64,000 nt of DNA. Origin: Leuconostoc citreum. Lineage in GTDB: Bacteria > Bacillota > Bacilli > Lactobacillales > Lactobacillaceae. Both the position numbers and the translations under genes were made by a program. Below are positions 9,465 through 17,360 of this stretch, piece by piece. The notes under the pieces were generated by a model, which was not told where the DNA came from, did no database searches, and saw only the letters and a program-made list of their open reading frames with translations. Position 1 is the stretch's first letter; every line of letters begins with the position of its first letter. The stretch lies in assembly GCF_004354555.1 (NCBI RefSeq), contig NZ_PUFH01000004.1:186001-250000 (forward strand), read 5' to 3'.

Positions 9465-10973
9465 ATGATAAACAATTTAATAACAGGGATTATGGCTGTT
9501 TGGTCTTTCTTTGCTAATAATATTTTGACGCAGCCTGCCTACATGATTGGATTCATTGTGTTAATTGGTTATTTATTGGAAAAAAAGCCTTGGTATGATA
9601 GCTTAGCTGGTTTTCTGAAGGCAACCATTGGCTATATGATTTTAATGGTTGGATCAAGCGGTTTAGTGAATGGCTTTAGACCAATTTTAACTGGACTTAA
9701 AGACCGATTTCATCTCACAGCAACCGTAATTGATCCTTATTTTGGACAAAATGCAGTTACAGATGGTGTGATGAAAACATTTGGTAGATCGTTTGGCGAT
9801 GTTATGATTTTGCTGCTAATCGCCTTTGTTTTTAACATATTACTCGTTAGATTTTCAAAGTATACCAAATTACGCGCGGTGTTTACAACTGGTAACGTTC
9901 AGGTACAACAAGCAGCAACAGGATTTTGGATTCTACTTTTTGCCATACCTAGCTTGAATCGTATTGAAGTTTTACTTGTTATGGGGGTACTGCTAGGATT
10001 GTATTGGGCTGTAGGGTCAAATATGACCATTAAACCAGTTCAGGAATTAACAGATGGCGGTGGATTTGCAGTAGCGCATCAGCAAATGTTTGGTATTGCG
10101 CTTGTTGCTTGGCTATCTGATAAAATGAAAAAATCCAATATTCAAAAAGGAAAGCGTTCTGCAACGAAACTTGAAGATGTCTCACTACCTGGTTTCTTGA
10201 GAATATTTAATGAAAATATGGTTGCCACAGCAATTCTAATGTTTTTGTTCTTTGGCATTATTATGTTAGTTTTAGGAGAAAATTATTTTCATCAAGTATT
10301 TATTGAAACTAAGGGCGTTTCTGGATTAGCAAAGGGTGCCAGCTTCTTCTTTTATATTTTAACTACATCTCTGGGATTTGCTGTTAATTTAGCTATACTA
10401 CAACTTGGTGTAAGAACATTCGTTGGCGAATTAACTGAAAGTTTCACGGGTATTAGTGATACAATTCTCCCTAATTCTGTACCAGGGATTGATGTTGCAG
10501 CCACATTTGCTTTTGGTGAACAAAATGCTGTAACGATCGGTTTCTTATTCGGTGCATTGGGACAATTCTTAGCCATTGGTGCGCTGATGCTGTTTCATTC
10601 TCCTACCATTATCATAGCTGGTTTCATACCATTGTTTTTTGATAACGCTGTGTTTGGTGTTATTGCCAATAACCGTGCCGGTGCTAAAGCAGCAATGATA
10701 TTGCCGTTCTTTTCGGGCATTATTCAAGTGGTAGGAGCCGCACTAATTTCTACGTGGATAGGTATGTCAAAATTTGGCGGTTATTTGGGTATGTTTGATT
10801 GGGATACAGTATGGCCTGGATTTACAGTTATTTTGAAGTATTTAGGCTATGTTGGTATTGTTGTTGTTGCCTTGATTTTAATTCTTATACCGCAACTACA
10901 ATATCGAAAAGATCCTAAAAATTATTTCCTAATGGTTGAGGATTATGAGGCATATAAAGAAAAAACAAAATAA
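9465..10973 (+). CDS. ulaA: PTS ascorbate transporter subunit IIC
   Basis: The 502-residue polytopic protein has about eleven hydrophobic helices and the family signatures ILTQPAYMIGFIVLIGY near the N terminus, TDGGGFAVAHQQMFG near residue 200, and LPNSVPGIDVAATFAFGEQNAVT near 345. It is the membrane channel of the ascorbate PTS, translocating L-ascorbate with phosphorylation at C6. An AAGGAG site precedes the ATG, and it begins 13 bases after ulaC. Confidence 0.92.
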   Translation: MINNLITGIMAVWSFFANNILTQPAYMIGFIVLIGYLLEKKPWYDSLAGFLKATIGYMILMVGSSGLVNGFRPILTGLKDRFHLTATVIDPYFGQNAVTDGVMKTFGRSFGDVMILLLIAFVFNILLVRFSKYTKLRAVFTTGNVQVQQAATGFWILLFAIPSLNRIEVLLVMGVLLGLYWAVGSNMTIKPVQELTDGGGFAVAHQQMFGIALVAWLSDKMKKSNIQKGKRSATKLEDVSLPGFLRIFNENMVATAILMFLFFGIIMLVLGENYFHQVFIETKGVSGLAKGASFFFYILTTSLGFAVNLAILQLGVRTFVGELTESFTGISDTILPNSVPGIDVAATFAFGEQNAVTIGFLFGALGQFLAIGALMLFHSPTIIIAGFIPLFFDNAVFGVIANNRAGAKAAMILPFFSGIIQVVGAALISTWIGMSKFGGYLGMFDWDTVWPGFTVILKYLGYVGIVVVALILILIPQLQYRKDPKNYFLMVEDYEAYKEKTK

Positions 10974-11018
10974 AAATAGTGACTACGACTTAAGTGATAA
11001 ACGTATTGGAGAAAAAAG

Positions 11019-11324
11019 ATGAATATTTTAGTTTCTTGTGCAAATGGTTCAGGTACTAGTTTAATGATGATGAAAAGTGTTGAGAAGGCAATGAAAAAGC
11101 TGGGAATTCCAATTTCAAATATCAATCATACAAGTATTGCTGAGGGAAAATCCACTGCGGGGCAATATGATGCTGTATTTACACCATTAAATTTTGTGGA
11201 TATGTTTGACGATGCTGCAAAAAAAGGTGTGAAAGTGATTGGTGTTAAAAACGTTATGAGTGATAAAGAAATTATGCAACGAGTAATTGATGAGACAGAT
11301 TTTCAAGAGAAATATGTGAAGTGA
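11019..11324 (+). CDS. ulaB: PTS ascorbate transporter subunit IIB
   Basis: The 101-residue EIIB of the lactose/galactitol-like fold has the phospho-Cys loop ILVSCANGSGTSLMM at residues 2-16. It accepts phosphate from UlaC and passes it to ascorbate in the UlaA pocket. It starts 45 bases after ulaA with a GGAGAA site. Other subunits of the same PTS flank it. Confidence 0.9.
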   Translation: MNILVSCANGSGTSLMMMKSVEKAMKKLGIPISNINHTSIAEGKSTAGQYDAVFTPLNFVDMFDDAAKKGVKVIGVKNVMSDKEIMQRVIDETDFQEKYVK

Positions 11325-11334
11325 GGATGATAAG

Positions 11335-11973
11335 ATGACAAAACCAAATTTACAAATCGCTTTGGATCAAAATAGCTTGGCAGATGCCGTAAAAATAGCC
11401 CATTTGGCTGGGCCAGTAGTTGATATTGTAGAAGCAGGTACAATTCTTGAACTGCAAGCTGGACAACAATCTATTAAGGTATTACGAGAGATGTTTCCCG
11501 AAAAGATTATTGTTTCAGATACGAAATGCGCAGACGCAGGCTCAACTGTTGCACAAAATTCTAAAGATGCTGGCGCTGATTTTATGACAGTTATTGATTC
11601 TGCAACCATTGCAACTATGAAATCTGCCAAATCTATTTTGGCAGGTATCCAAGTTGAATTATATTCTGCGTGGAATTGGGATTTAGCAAAAAAATGGCGA
11701 GAGATCGGCATTGATCAAGTGATTTACCATCAAAGTCGCGATGCATTACTGGCTGGTGAAGTTTGGGGGAAAAAGGATTTAGATATTGTAAAAGAATTTA
11801 TTGATATGGGGTTCAAAGTCTCCGTAACTGGGGGATTAACTTTGGATACAATTAAACTATTTAAAGGGGTGCCAGTGTATACTTTCATAGCTGGTCGTGC
11901 AATTACAGGGAAGGAGAACCCTGCTGCCGCAGCGAGAGATTTCCAAGATGAAATTAGAAAGTATTGGGCATAA
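11335..11973 (+). CDS. ulaD: 3-keto-L-gulonate-6-phosphate decarboxylase
   Basis: The 212-residue (beta/alpha)8 enzyme of the orotidine-5-phosphate decarboxylase suprafamily converts 3-keto-L-gulonate 6-phosphate to L-xylulose 5-phosphate. The signature DTKCADAG (near residue 62) holds the conserved Asp, Lys and Asp that bind Mg and substrate, and VTGGLTLDT near 163 is the phosphate-binding loop. It resembles hexulose-6-phosphate synthase, but the operon context favours UlaD. Its stop TAA overlaps the ATG of the next gene by one base. Confidence 0.9.
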   Translation: MTKPNLQIALDQNSLADAVKIAHLAGPVVDIVEAGTILELQAGQQSIKVLREMFPEKIIVSDTKCADAGSTVAQNSKDAGADFMTVIDSATIATMKSAKSILAGIQVELYSAWNWDLAKKWREIGIDQVIYHQSRDALLAGEVWGKKDLDIVKEFIDMGFKVSVTGGLTLDTIKLFKGVPVYTFIAGRAITGKENPAAAARDFQDEIRKYWA

Positions 11974-12854
11974 TGTCAAAAATAGGAATAAACGAAAAGT
12001 CACTACCTTATGATTTACCTTGGTCTGAAAAATTAGCTTTGGCTAAAGAAGAAGGTTATTCATTTGTTGAATTATCAATAGATGAGACAGAAGAAAGACT
12101 AGCTCGCTTAGATTGGTCTAAAGAAGAAAGACTGGCCATTGTTCGCGCAGTTTATAATGTTGGTATACCAATTGACACGATGATGTTGTCAACTCTGCGA
12201 AAAACGCCGTTAGGATCAGAAGATGATCAGATTTATGAACAAGCATATTTGATTTGCAGAAAAGCTATTTTACTGGCTTGTGATCTTGGTGTTCGTAATA
12301 TTCAAATTGCAGGATATGATGAATATTATGGTAAAAAAACAGTTTTGACAAGAGAGAATTTTATAGAAAACTTGCAGCGTGTGGTTGATTTTGCGGCAGA
12401 AAATCAGGTAATGATTGCTGTTGAAACAATGGACGATTCATTTATGAATTCCATCTCAAAGATTAGAACCATTAAAGAAACGATAAAATCACCATGGTTA
12501 CAAACTTATCCTGACCTAGGGAATATTTCGGCTTGGCCAGAAAACAATCCTAGTTTGGATTTAGAATCTGGTCTCGAGAGTATCGTGTCAATTCATTTAA
12601 AAGATACATTATCTGTCACTGCGAATACACCAGGAAAATTTAAAGATGTTGGATTTGGTTCTGGACAAGTTAATTTTTTGGGATTATTAAAAACCTTAAA
12701 ACGGATTGGTTATCAAGGTACCTATACAGTAGAAATGTGGAATGAGAGACGCCCAGATGCGGTAAATCAAATGAGATATGCCAGAGCATTCTTTGAGCAA
12801 CTATTTAAAAAAGCGAATATTGTATTGGAGGATGAGTATGTTAGAAGAAGTTAA
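11973..12854 (+). CDS. ulaE: L-ribulose/L-xylulose-5-phosphate 3-epimerase
   Basis: The 293-residue TIM-barrel epimerase of the xylose-isomerase-like family converts L-xylulose 5-phosphate to L-ribulose 5-phosphate. Expected features are LPWSEKLALAKEEGYSFVELSID at the N terminus, IQIAGYDEYY in the middle, metal-binding AVETMDDSF, DLGNISAW and HLKDT, and VEMWNE at the C terminus. The ATG at 11973 overlaps the ulaD stop (TAATG); a TTG at 11964 is in frame but less likely. Its last 17 bases overlap ulaF, indicating coupled translation. Confidence 0.9.
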   Translation: MSKIGINEKSLPYDLPWSEKLALAKEEGYSFVELSIDETEERLARLDWSKEERLAIVRAVYNVGIPIDTMMLSTLRKTPLGSEDDQIYEQAYLICRKAILLACDLGVRNIQIAGYDEYYGKKTVLTRENFIENLQRVVDFAAENQVMIAVETMDDSFMNSISKIRTIKETIKSPWLQTYPDLGNISAWPENNPSLDLESGLESIVSIHLKDTLSVTANTPGKFKDVGFGSGQVNFLGLLKTLKRIGYQGTYTVEMWNERRPDAVNQMRYARAFFEQLFKKANIVLEDEYVRRS

Positions 12855-13548
12855 AGAGAAAGTCTATCAAGCAAATATGTTGTTACCACAATCTGGTTTA
12901 GTAACATTGACCTGGGGTAATGCTTCTCAAATTGATCGTGCTAGTGGCTTAGTGGTTATCAAACCGAGTGGTGTTCCTTATAAACAATTGACACCAGAAG
13001 ATATGGTTGTTGTTAATATGGATGGTAAAGTTATTGAAGGAGATTTACAGCCGTCTAGCGATACACCAACACATCTCTATTTATATAAAAAATGGTTGAA
13101 TATTACCGGTATTGTGCATACACATTCCCCTTGGGCTGTTGCCTTTGCTCAAGCAGGGTTGGACATTCCTGCAGCAGGAACAACGCACGCAGATACTTTT
13201 TATGGCGATGTCCCTGTGGCGCAGAAGTTGAGTAAAGAGCAAGTCGAGCGTGACTATGAATTGAATACGGGAAAAACGATTGTCTCCGAATTCACAAAAC
13301 GTGATCTTAGCCCGATGGCCATCCCAGCGGTATTGACAGATGACCATGGACCGTTTACATGGGGAGAAAACGTCAATGAAGCAGTACACAATGCAATCAT
13401 ACTAGATACAGTTGCCAAAATGGCATATCATACAATGATGTTGTCTCCTGGCCAAGATATTCATATTGAGCAGTATTTATTAGATCGCCATTATTACCGT
13501 AAACATGGAGAAATGGCTTATTATGGGCAAAAAAACCAGACATTTTAA
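12838..13548 (+). CDS. ulaF: L-ribulose-5-phosphate 4-epimerase
   Basis: The 236-residue class II aldolase-fold enzyme turns L-ribulose 5-phosphate into D-xylulose 5-phosphate, which a heterofermenter feeds straight to phosphoketolase. Features are LTWGNASQIDR, KPSGVPY, the zinc ligands in HTHSPWAVAFAQ, GTTHADTFYG and the DDHGPFTWG loop. GGAGG lies six bases before ATG 12838; upstream in-frame starts lie within ulaE. It is the last gene of the operon, and no clear terminator follows. Confidence 0.92.
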   Translation: MLEEVKEKVYQANMLLPQSGLVTLTWGNASQIDRASGLVVIKPSGVPYKQLTPEDMVVVNMDGKVIEGDLQPSSDTPTHLYLYKKWLNITGIVHTHSPWAVAFAQAGLDIPAAGTTHADTFYGDVPVAQKLSKEQVERDYELNTGKTIVSEFTKRDLSPMAIPAVLTDDHGPFTWGENVNEAVHNAIILDTVAKMAYHTMMLSPGQDIHIEQYLLDRHYYRKHGEMAYYGQKNQTF

Positions 13549-13646
13549 TCGTTTAATAGCAGTATGTCCGTAATGTTAATAATTGGTTATTTTATGCAGT
13601 TGCTATTGTTATTCTTTTGTCTATTGATTTTAACTCAAACCAACAT

Positions 13647-13671
13647 AAAAAGCCGCAACCGAAGTTGCGAC
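13647..13671 (-). terminator. terminator after tRNA-Glu
   Basis: On the minus strand GTCGCAAC and GTTGCGGC pair around TTCG and are followed by five T. It lies just beyond the tRNA 3' end. Confidence 0.85.
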
Positions 13672-13677
13672 TTGATA

Positions 13678-13749
13678 TAGCTCGTGAGAGAATCGAACTC
13701 TCGATTCCGCCGTGAAAGGGCAGCGTCTTAGCCACTTGACCAACGAGCC
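13678..13749 (-). tRNA. tRNA-Glu (anticodon TTC)
   Basis: The minus strand folds as a 72-base cloverleaf. Acceptor GGCTCGT pairs with ACGAGCT, the D arm has TGGTCAAGTGGCTAAGAC, the anticodon loop CTTTCAC carries TTC, and the T arm holds GAGAGTTCGATTCTCTC. The discriminator is A, and CCA is not encoded. Confidence 0.95.
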
Positions 13750-13788
13750 ATGGTCAGTGATGTCTAATTTGTATCAGACAACTATAAT

Positions 13789-13817
13789 ATCATATCAACT
13801 TTCACGGTGGGTGTCAA
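13789..13817 (-). promoter_or_regulatory. promoter of tRNA-Glu
   Basis: Read on the minus strand, TTGACA (13817-13812) and TATGAT (13794-13789) are separated by exactly 17 bases. The tRNA starts about 40 bases downstream. Confidence 0.75.
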
Positions 13818-13830
13818 TACTTTTCAATTG

Positions 13831-14154
13831 CTAGTTAAGTATTTTTTTTAGAGTTTGTCGTTGCGTAACTGTTAGATATGTTTCTAACGCACATAATTGT
13901 GCTATATAGTGTTGACGCCCTTGGTATGCGATGATGCCTTTGGCATGTTGTAAATGTTGGTAATGAGCAATTAATACGTCTGCTTGAGATTGTGCGACTT
14001 GGTTAATTTTGGCATGTATATTGTTATCTTTCGTGGCATGTGCCATAAGATTTAAATCGTTAATTGTCACATCTGGCATTGTCAGCACGTAGTCAAAACC
14101 TAGTTGTGATAACGCTTGTGTGCGCAGTGCGTCTGATAAATTTAATGAAACCAT
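13831..14154 (-). CDS. 107-residue protein of unknown function under a SAM-type riboswitch
   Basis: I do not recognise this protein. It is 107 residues, mostly helical by composition, with no cysteine, signal peptide or membrane helix, so it should be cytoplasmic. AGGAG six bases before ATG 14154 fixes the start; the frame is open up to a TTG at 14178. A perfect hairpin (GTTTAAC with GTTAAAC) lies between the riboswitch terminator and this site. The leader has the same aptamer architecture as the metK leader, so expression should fall when SAM is plentiful. It is a single-gene unit. A role in methionine or SAM economy is inferred only from the leader. Confidence 0.7.
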   Translation of the reverse strand: MVSLNLSDALRTQALSQLGFDYVLTMPDVTINDLNLMAHATKDNNIHAKINQVAQSQADVLIAHYQHLQHAKGIIAYQGRQHYIAQLCALETYLTVTQRQTLKKILN

Positions 14155-14196
14155 CTCATACTCCTGTTTAACGTCCAAAGGACTAGTTAAACAAAT

Positions 14197-14225
14197 AAAA
14201 AACGTGCACGATATACGCGCACGTT
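14197..14225 (-). terminator. riboswitch-controlled terminator upstream of the 107-residue gene
   Basis: On the minus strand AACGTGC (14225-14219) pairs with GCACGTT (14207-14201) and is followed by T residues. Within its loop, CGTATATC is complementary to GATATACG, the 3' strand of aptamer helix P1 plus two bases. Antiterminator and terminator are therefore mutually exclusive, as in SAM off-switches. Confidence 0.75.
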
Positions 14226-14235
14226 AAGAGTGACG

Positions 14236-14321
14236 TATATCCTATTACAGTGGAGCACCTTGCCAAAGTGGTAGGTTGCTGCTAGGTCGAAGTGTGTAAT
14301 CACTCACTAGCTCTCGATATA
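14236..14321 (-). ncRNA. SAM-type riboswitch aptamer, copy upstream of the 107-residue gene
   Basis: On the minus strand P1 is TATATC with GATATA, P2 is GCTAG with CTAGC carrying an inner GTG/CAC helix, and P3 includes AGC-A-ACC with GGT-GCT. The P2 loop ATTACA can pair with TGTAAT downstream of P3. The same order of conserved blocks (AGAGC, GTGAGTGAT, GACC, CAACC, GGTG, TCCA) occurs in the metK leader, and the paired bases differ in a compensating way. The core recalls the S-box (SAM-I/SAM-IV group), but I see no P4 helix. The subclass is uncertain. Confidence 0.75.
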
Positions 14322-14349
14322 ACACGTGATTTAATTGTTACACTCAGTC

Positions 14350-14374
14350 TATACAATAAGACAATGAATGTCAA
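14350..14374 (-). promoter_or_regulatory. promoter of the SAM-riboswitch unit
   Basis: On the minus strand a perfect TTGACA (14374-14369) is followed by TATAGA at 15 bases or TAGACT at 17 bases. The transcript would start just ahead of the aptamer. Confidence 0.6.
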
Positions 14375-14399
14375 TACGACAGCGATTCATTTTTGTAGT

Positions 14400-14430
14400 A
14401 GCCCAGAATTATTTCTGGGCTATTTTTTTT
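14400..14430 (+). terminator. orphan plus-strand terminator
   Basis: AGCCCAGAA and TTCTGGGCT pair around a 4-base loop and are followed by eight T on the plus strand. No plus-strand gene ends within 800 bases upstream (ulaF ends at 13548). It may serve as a read-through stop before treR. Confidence 0.75.
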
Positions 14431-14483
14431 AATAAAAAGTTGTCTAGGGACAGAATAACGAGATAGAGTGCTTGCTTATCAAC

Positions 14484-14495
14484 TTGTCTATACAT
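14484..14495 (+). promoter_or_regulatory. candidate TreR operator
   Basis: TTGTCTATACAT matches 10 of 12 positions of the Bacillus TreR operator core TTGTATATACAA. It sits about 85 bases before treR, close to the cre site. Confidence 0.4.
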
Positions 14496-14521
14496 TTCTT
14501 TAAAAAGTGCGTATATCTAAT

Positions 14522-14536
14522 TTGTAAGCGGTTACA
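14522..14536 (+). promoter_or_regulatory. cre site (CcpA operator) of the trehalose operon
   Basis: TTGTAAGCGGTTACA fits WTGNAANCGNWWNCA at every defined position and lies 44 bases upstream of treR. Carbon catabolite repression of the whole trehalose unit is expected. Confidence 0.75.
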
Positions 14537-14580
14537 TTACGTGATATATTGGGCTTGTTAACACAGGGGAGGGCATTAAA

Positions 14581-15279
14581 ATGAATAAATATCAGATAAT
14601 TCATGATGACCTAGTGAAAGATATTCTGGCGGGTAAATATCACGAAAAAATGTTACCTAGTGATTATGCGTTAATGAATCGCTATCATGTTGCGCGCGAA
14701 ACTGCTCGCAAAGCTATTGCTATGTTGGTCGATGAAGGCTATGCCATGCGAATCAAAGGCAAGGGCACATTTGTGATTCAACATAATCGTTATTCATTTC
14801 CAATCTCTCATGTTGAGAGTTATCGTGAATTAGCCAATAGATTACACCTTAAAGAACATACACAACTAGTTGCGATTCAGGACGCTGAGGTGCCAGCAAC
14901 TTTTGATAGTAAAGCAGAAACAGTGGTGCTAGCAACAGAAATTACGCGTGTACGCTATTTAGATGATGAACCAATCATCATTGATAGAGATTATGTTTTG
15001 AAAGCTGTGATTCCGGAAATTCTAGCACTTCCAAAATCATTGTCTCTATTTGAATTATTTGAGCAGCAACTAGGCCTAACGATTAGTCATGCGACCAAAA
15101 CAATTACCATTGAAGCACTAAGTATACAAGATAAACAACTAATGAAATTACCCGAAGCGGGTGTCGTCGTTGTTGTGCGTTCCGAAACGTTTTTAAGCGA
15201 TGGCAGGACATTGTCGTACACTGAATCACGTCATCGCGCTGATAAATTTAAGAGCGTCGAATTTGCTAGACGGCATTAA
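14581..15279 (+). CDS. treR: GntR-family trehalose operon repressor
   Basis: The 232-residue regulator has an N-terminal winged helix (LPSDYALMNRYHVARETARKAI, about residues 22-45, then GKGTFVIQ) and a C-terminal UTRA effector domain (about 85-230) of the HutC/TreR group. Such repressors release DNA on binding trehalose 6-phosphate. GGGAGGG precedes the ATG. It heads the operon with the PTS, phosphorylase and mutase genes, which supports the TreR name; the effector is inferred from that context. Confidence 0.88.
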   Translation: MNKYQIIHDDLVKDILAGKYHEKMLPSDYALMNRYHVARETARKAIAMLVDEGYAMRIKGKGTFVIQHNRYSFPISHVESYRELANRLHLKEHTQLVAIQDAEVPATFDSKAETVVLATEITRVRYLDDEPIIIDRDYVLKAVIPEILALPKSLSLFELFEQQLGLTISHATKTITIEALSIQDKQLMKLPEAGVVVVVRSETFLSDGRTLSYTESRHRADKFKSVEFARRH

Positions 15280-15326
15280 ATTACTACGTGACTCATGCAC
15301 TAACAGCCGATATGAAGGAGAAAATG

Positions 15327-17348
15327 ATGAATAATGTGGAGATATTGGCACCAATTACTGGGCAACTGATAGCGTTGTCATCTGTAAAGGACAACGTTTT
15401 TAGTCGAGAAGTGATGGGGAAAGGTTTTGCTATTATACCGACTGGGCAAGAAATCGTTGCGCCAGTCGATGGCGAAGTGATAGCTTTGCAGGGACATGCT
15501 TTTGGCATCAAGCAAACCAATGGACTAGAAGTACTGACGCATGTTGGTTTAGAAACAGTTACCTTGAATGGCAAACCCTACTCATGGTCAATTAAAGTAG
15601 GCGAAATGGTTCATGCAGGAGATGTTATTGGTCATGTCGATTTGGCACAAATTGCGGCAGCAAATTTAGATGCAACAACAATGGTTGTGATGACAAATAC
15701 TGATGATGTCGTAGAGCATGTTAATATTTTGTCGCAAAGTACAGTCAATATGGGGCAATCAGTTGCTAAAGTAACGTTGAAAAAAGTCCAACTGACAGAA
15801 GTCGCCAGTCCAACTGGTAGCCAATACGAAAAATTGGCAGCTGATATTATAGCTGGCGTAGGTGGTAAGCAAAATGTAGTTAAAGTCATTCACTGTATCA
15901 CACGGTTACGATTTTATCTTAAAAATCATGAGCTTGCTGACGACCAGGGAATCTCACAGTTAAATGGCGTTGCTGGCGTGAACTATGCAGAATCACTGGG
16001 ACAATATCAAGTAGTGATTGGACCAGCTGTGACTGATGTTTATGATGAAGTAATCTCACAGCTTGGTGATGGTGTTGCCGATGATTCAGCCAAAAGCAAT
16101 AATAATACGGATAGTGCCTCAAAAAATCCAATAATACGTGGTTTTCAAGCAATTATTGGTACAATTACAGGTTCGATGATGCCTATTATTGGGTTATTGG
16201 CTGCTGGTGGAATGCTGAATGGTTTCTTAAGTTTATTTTCTAACAAAGCGTCGTTTCCAGCGATTTATTTTATTGATCCTGCATCAAGTACTTTTACTAT
16301 TTTACAGTCCATGGCGATGGCACCATTCTATTTCCTGCCAATTTTAGTAGGATTTTCTGCTGCACAACAACTTAAAAGTGACCCATTTGTCGTTGCAGCG
16401 ATTGGGGCTTTCTTAGTTAAGCCTGAGTTTATTGGGATAACTAATCCGCATGTTGTCGATGGTAAGTTGGCAGAACCAGCCAAGGCAGTTGGTTCATTAT
16501 TCGGCGTATCGCTGAATGCGACTTTTTTCGGGCTACCAATTAACATCCCTAGTTATGCCTATTCAATTTTCCCAATTATTTTTGCAGCCTGGCTAGCAAG
16601 ACCAGTAGGTAATTGGTTAAAGAAACATTTACCATTGGTTTTGCGGTCAATTTTCCAACCATTGTTAACGCTCTTGGTTGTTGGGGCAGTCGTTCTTGTC
16701 TTTGTTGGCCCAGCGATTACATTACTATCGCAGGGTATTTCTACCATAATTAATTGGTTATTGCACTTGAATTATCCATTGTCTGGATTGATTATTGGTG
16801 GCTTGTATCAAGCTTTGGTTATTTTCGGGTTACATTGGATGGTTGTACCATTGATTGCCAATGAAATTGCACAAACAGGGCACTCAACTCTAAATGCAAT
16901 CGTGAACTTTACAATGATTGCACAAGGTGCTGGGGCATTAGCTGTTTGGGCAAAAACCAAGATACCATCATTAAAGGGGTTGGCTGGTGCTGGTTTCTTG
17001 TCAGCGATGGCCGGTATTACAGAGCCAGCAATGTATGGTATTAATTTGAAATATGGTCGTGTATTCTGGATGGCTAATATTGGTGGTGCTGTTGGCGGTT
17101 TGATTGCTGGGTTATTTAATCTGAACATGTATGGCTTTACAGGGTCATTAATTGGTTTTCCATCATTTGCGGTACCAAAGGGGCAAGCTGGTTCAGCAAA
17201 CAATATGCTTATATTCTGGGTTGCAGCTATAGCAACCATCGCTGTTGCGTTCCTGATGGTTTACTTCTTTGGCTTCAAAGATACAGATACACAACAAATT
17301 AAAACTGTCGAAAAGAAAAATGCTTTTAAAGACGCAGTAAAAAAGTAG
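15327..17348 (+). CDS. PTS trehalose transporter, fused IIA-IIB-IIC
   Basis: The 673-residue protein imports trehalose as trehalose 6-phosphate. The domain order is unusual: a glucose-type IIA comes first (about residues 1-140, active His in VLTHVGLETV near 72), then IIB (about 160-240, phospho-Cys in KVIHCITRLRF near 190), then the membrane IIC (about 265-660). Many glucose-superfamily relatives run B-C or B-C-A. AAGGAG at 15315-15320 suits ATG 15327 best; ATG 15324 and a GTG at 15288 are in frame. Substrate is deduced from treR upstream and the trehalose-6-phosphate phosphorylase downstream. Confidence 0.88.
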   Translation: MNNVEILAPITGQLIALSSVKDNVFSREVMGKGFAIIPTGQEIVAPVDGEVIALQGHAFGIKQTNGLEVLTHVGLETVTLNGKPYSWSIKVGEMVHAGDVIGHVDLAQIAAANLDATTMVVMTNTDDVVEHVNILSQSTVNMGQSVAKVTLKKVQLTEVASPTGSQYEKLAADIIAGVGGKQNVVKVIHCITRLRFYLKNHELADDQGISQLNGVAGVNYAESLGQYQVVIGPAVTDVYDEVISQLGDGVADDSAKSNNNTDSASKNPIIRGFQAIIGTITGSMMPIIGLLAAGGMLNGFLSLFSNKASFPAIYFIDPASSTFTILQSMAMAPFYFLPILVGFSAAQQLKSDPFVVAAIGAFLVKPEFIGITNPHVVDGKLAEPAKAVGSLFGVSLNATFFGLPINIPSYAYSIFPIIFAAWLARPVGNWLKKHLPLVLRSIFQPLLTLLVVGAVVLVFVGPAITLLSQGISTIINWLLHLNYPLSGLIIGGLYQALVIFGLHWMVVPLIANEIAQTGHSTLNAIVNFTMIAQGAGALAVWAKTKIPSLKGLAGAGFLSAMAGITEPAMYGINLKYGRVFWMANIGGAVGGLIAGLFNLNMYGFTGSLIGFPSFAVPKGQAGSANNMLIFWVAAIATIAVAFLMVYFFGFKDTDTQQIKTVEKKNAFKDAVKK

Positions 17349-17360
17349 AAAGGACAACAC

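Noticed and set aside
14236-14321. T-box or tetrahydrofolate riboswitch upstream of the 107-residue gene
   Set aside because: There is no T-box core (GGTGGTACC-like) and the THF loop order does not fit, while the block-by-block match to the metK leader does.
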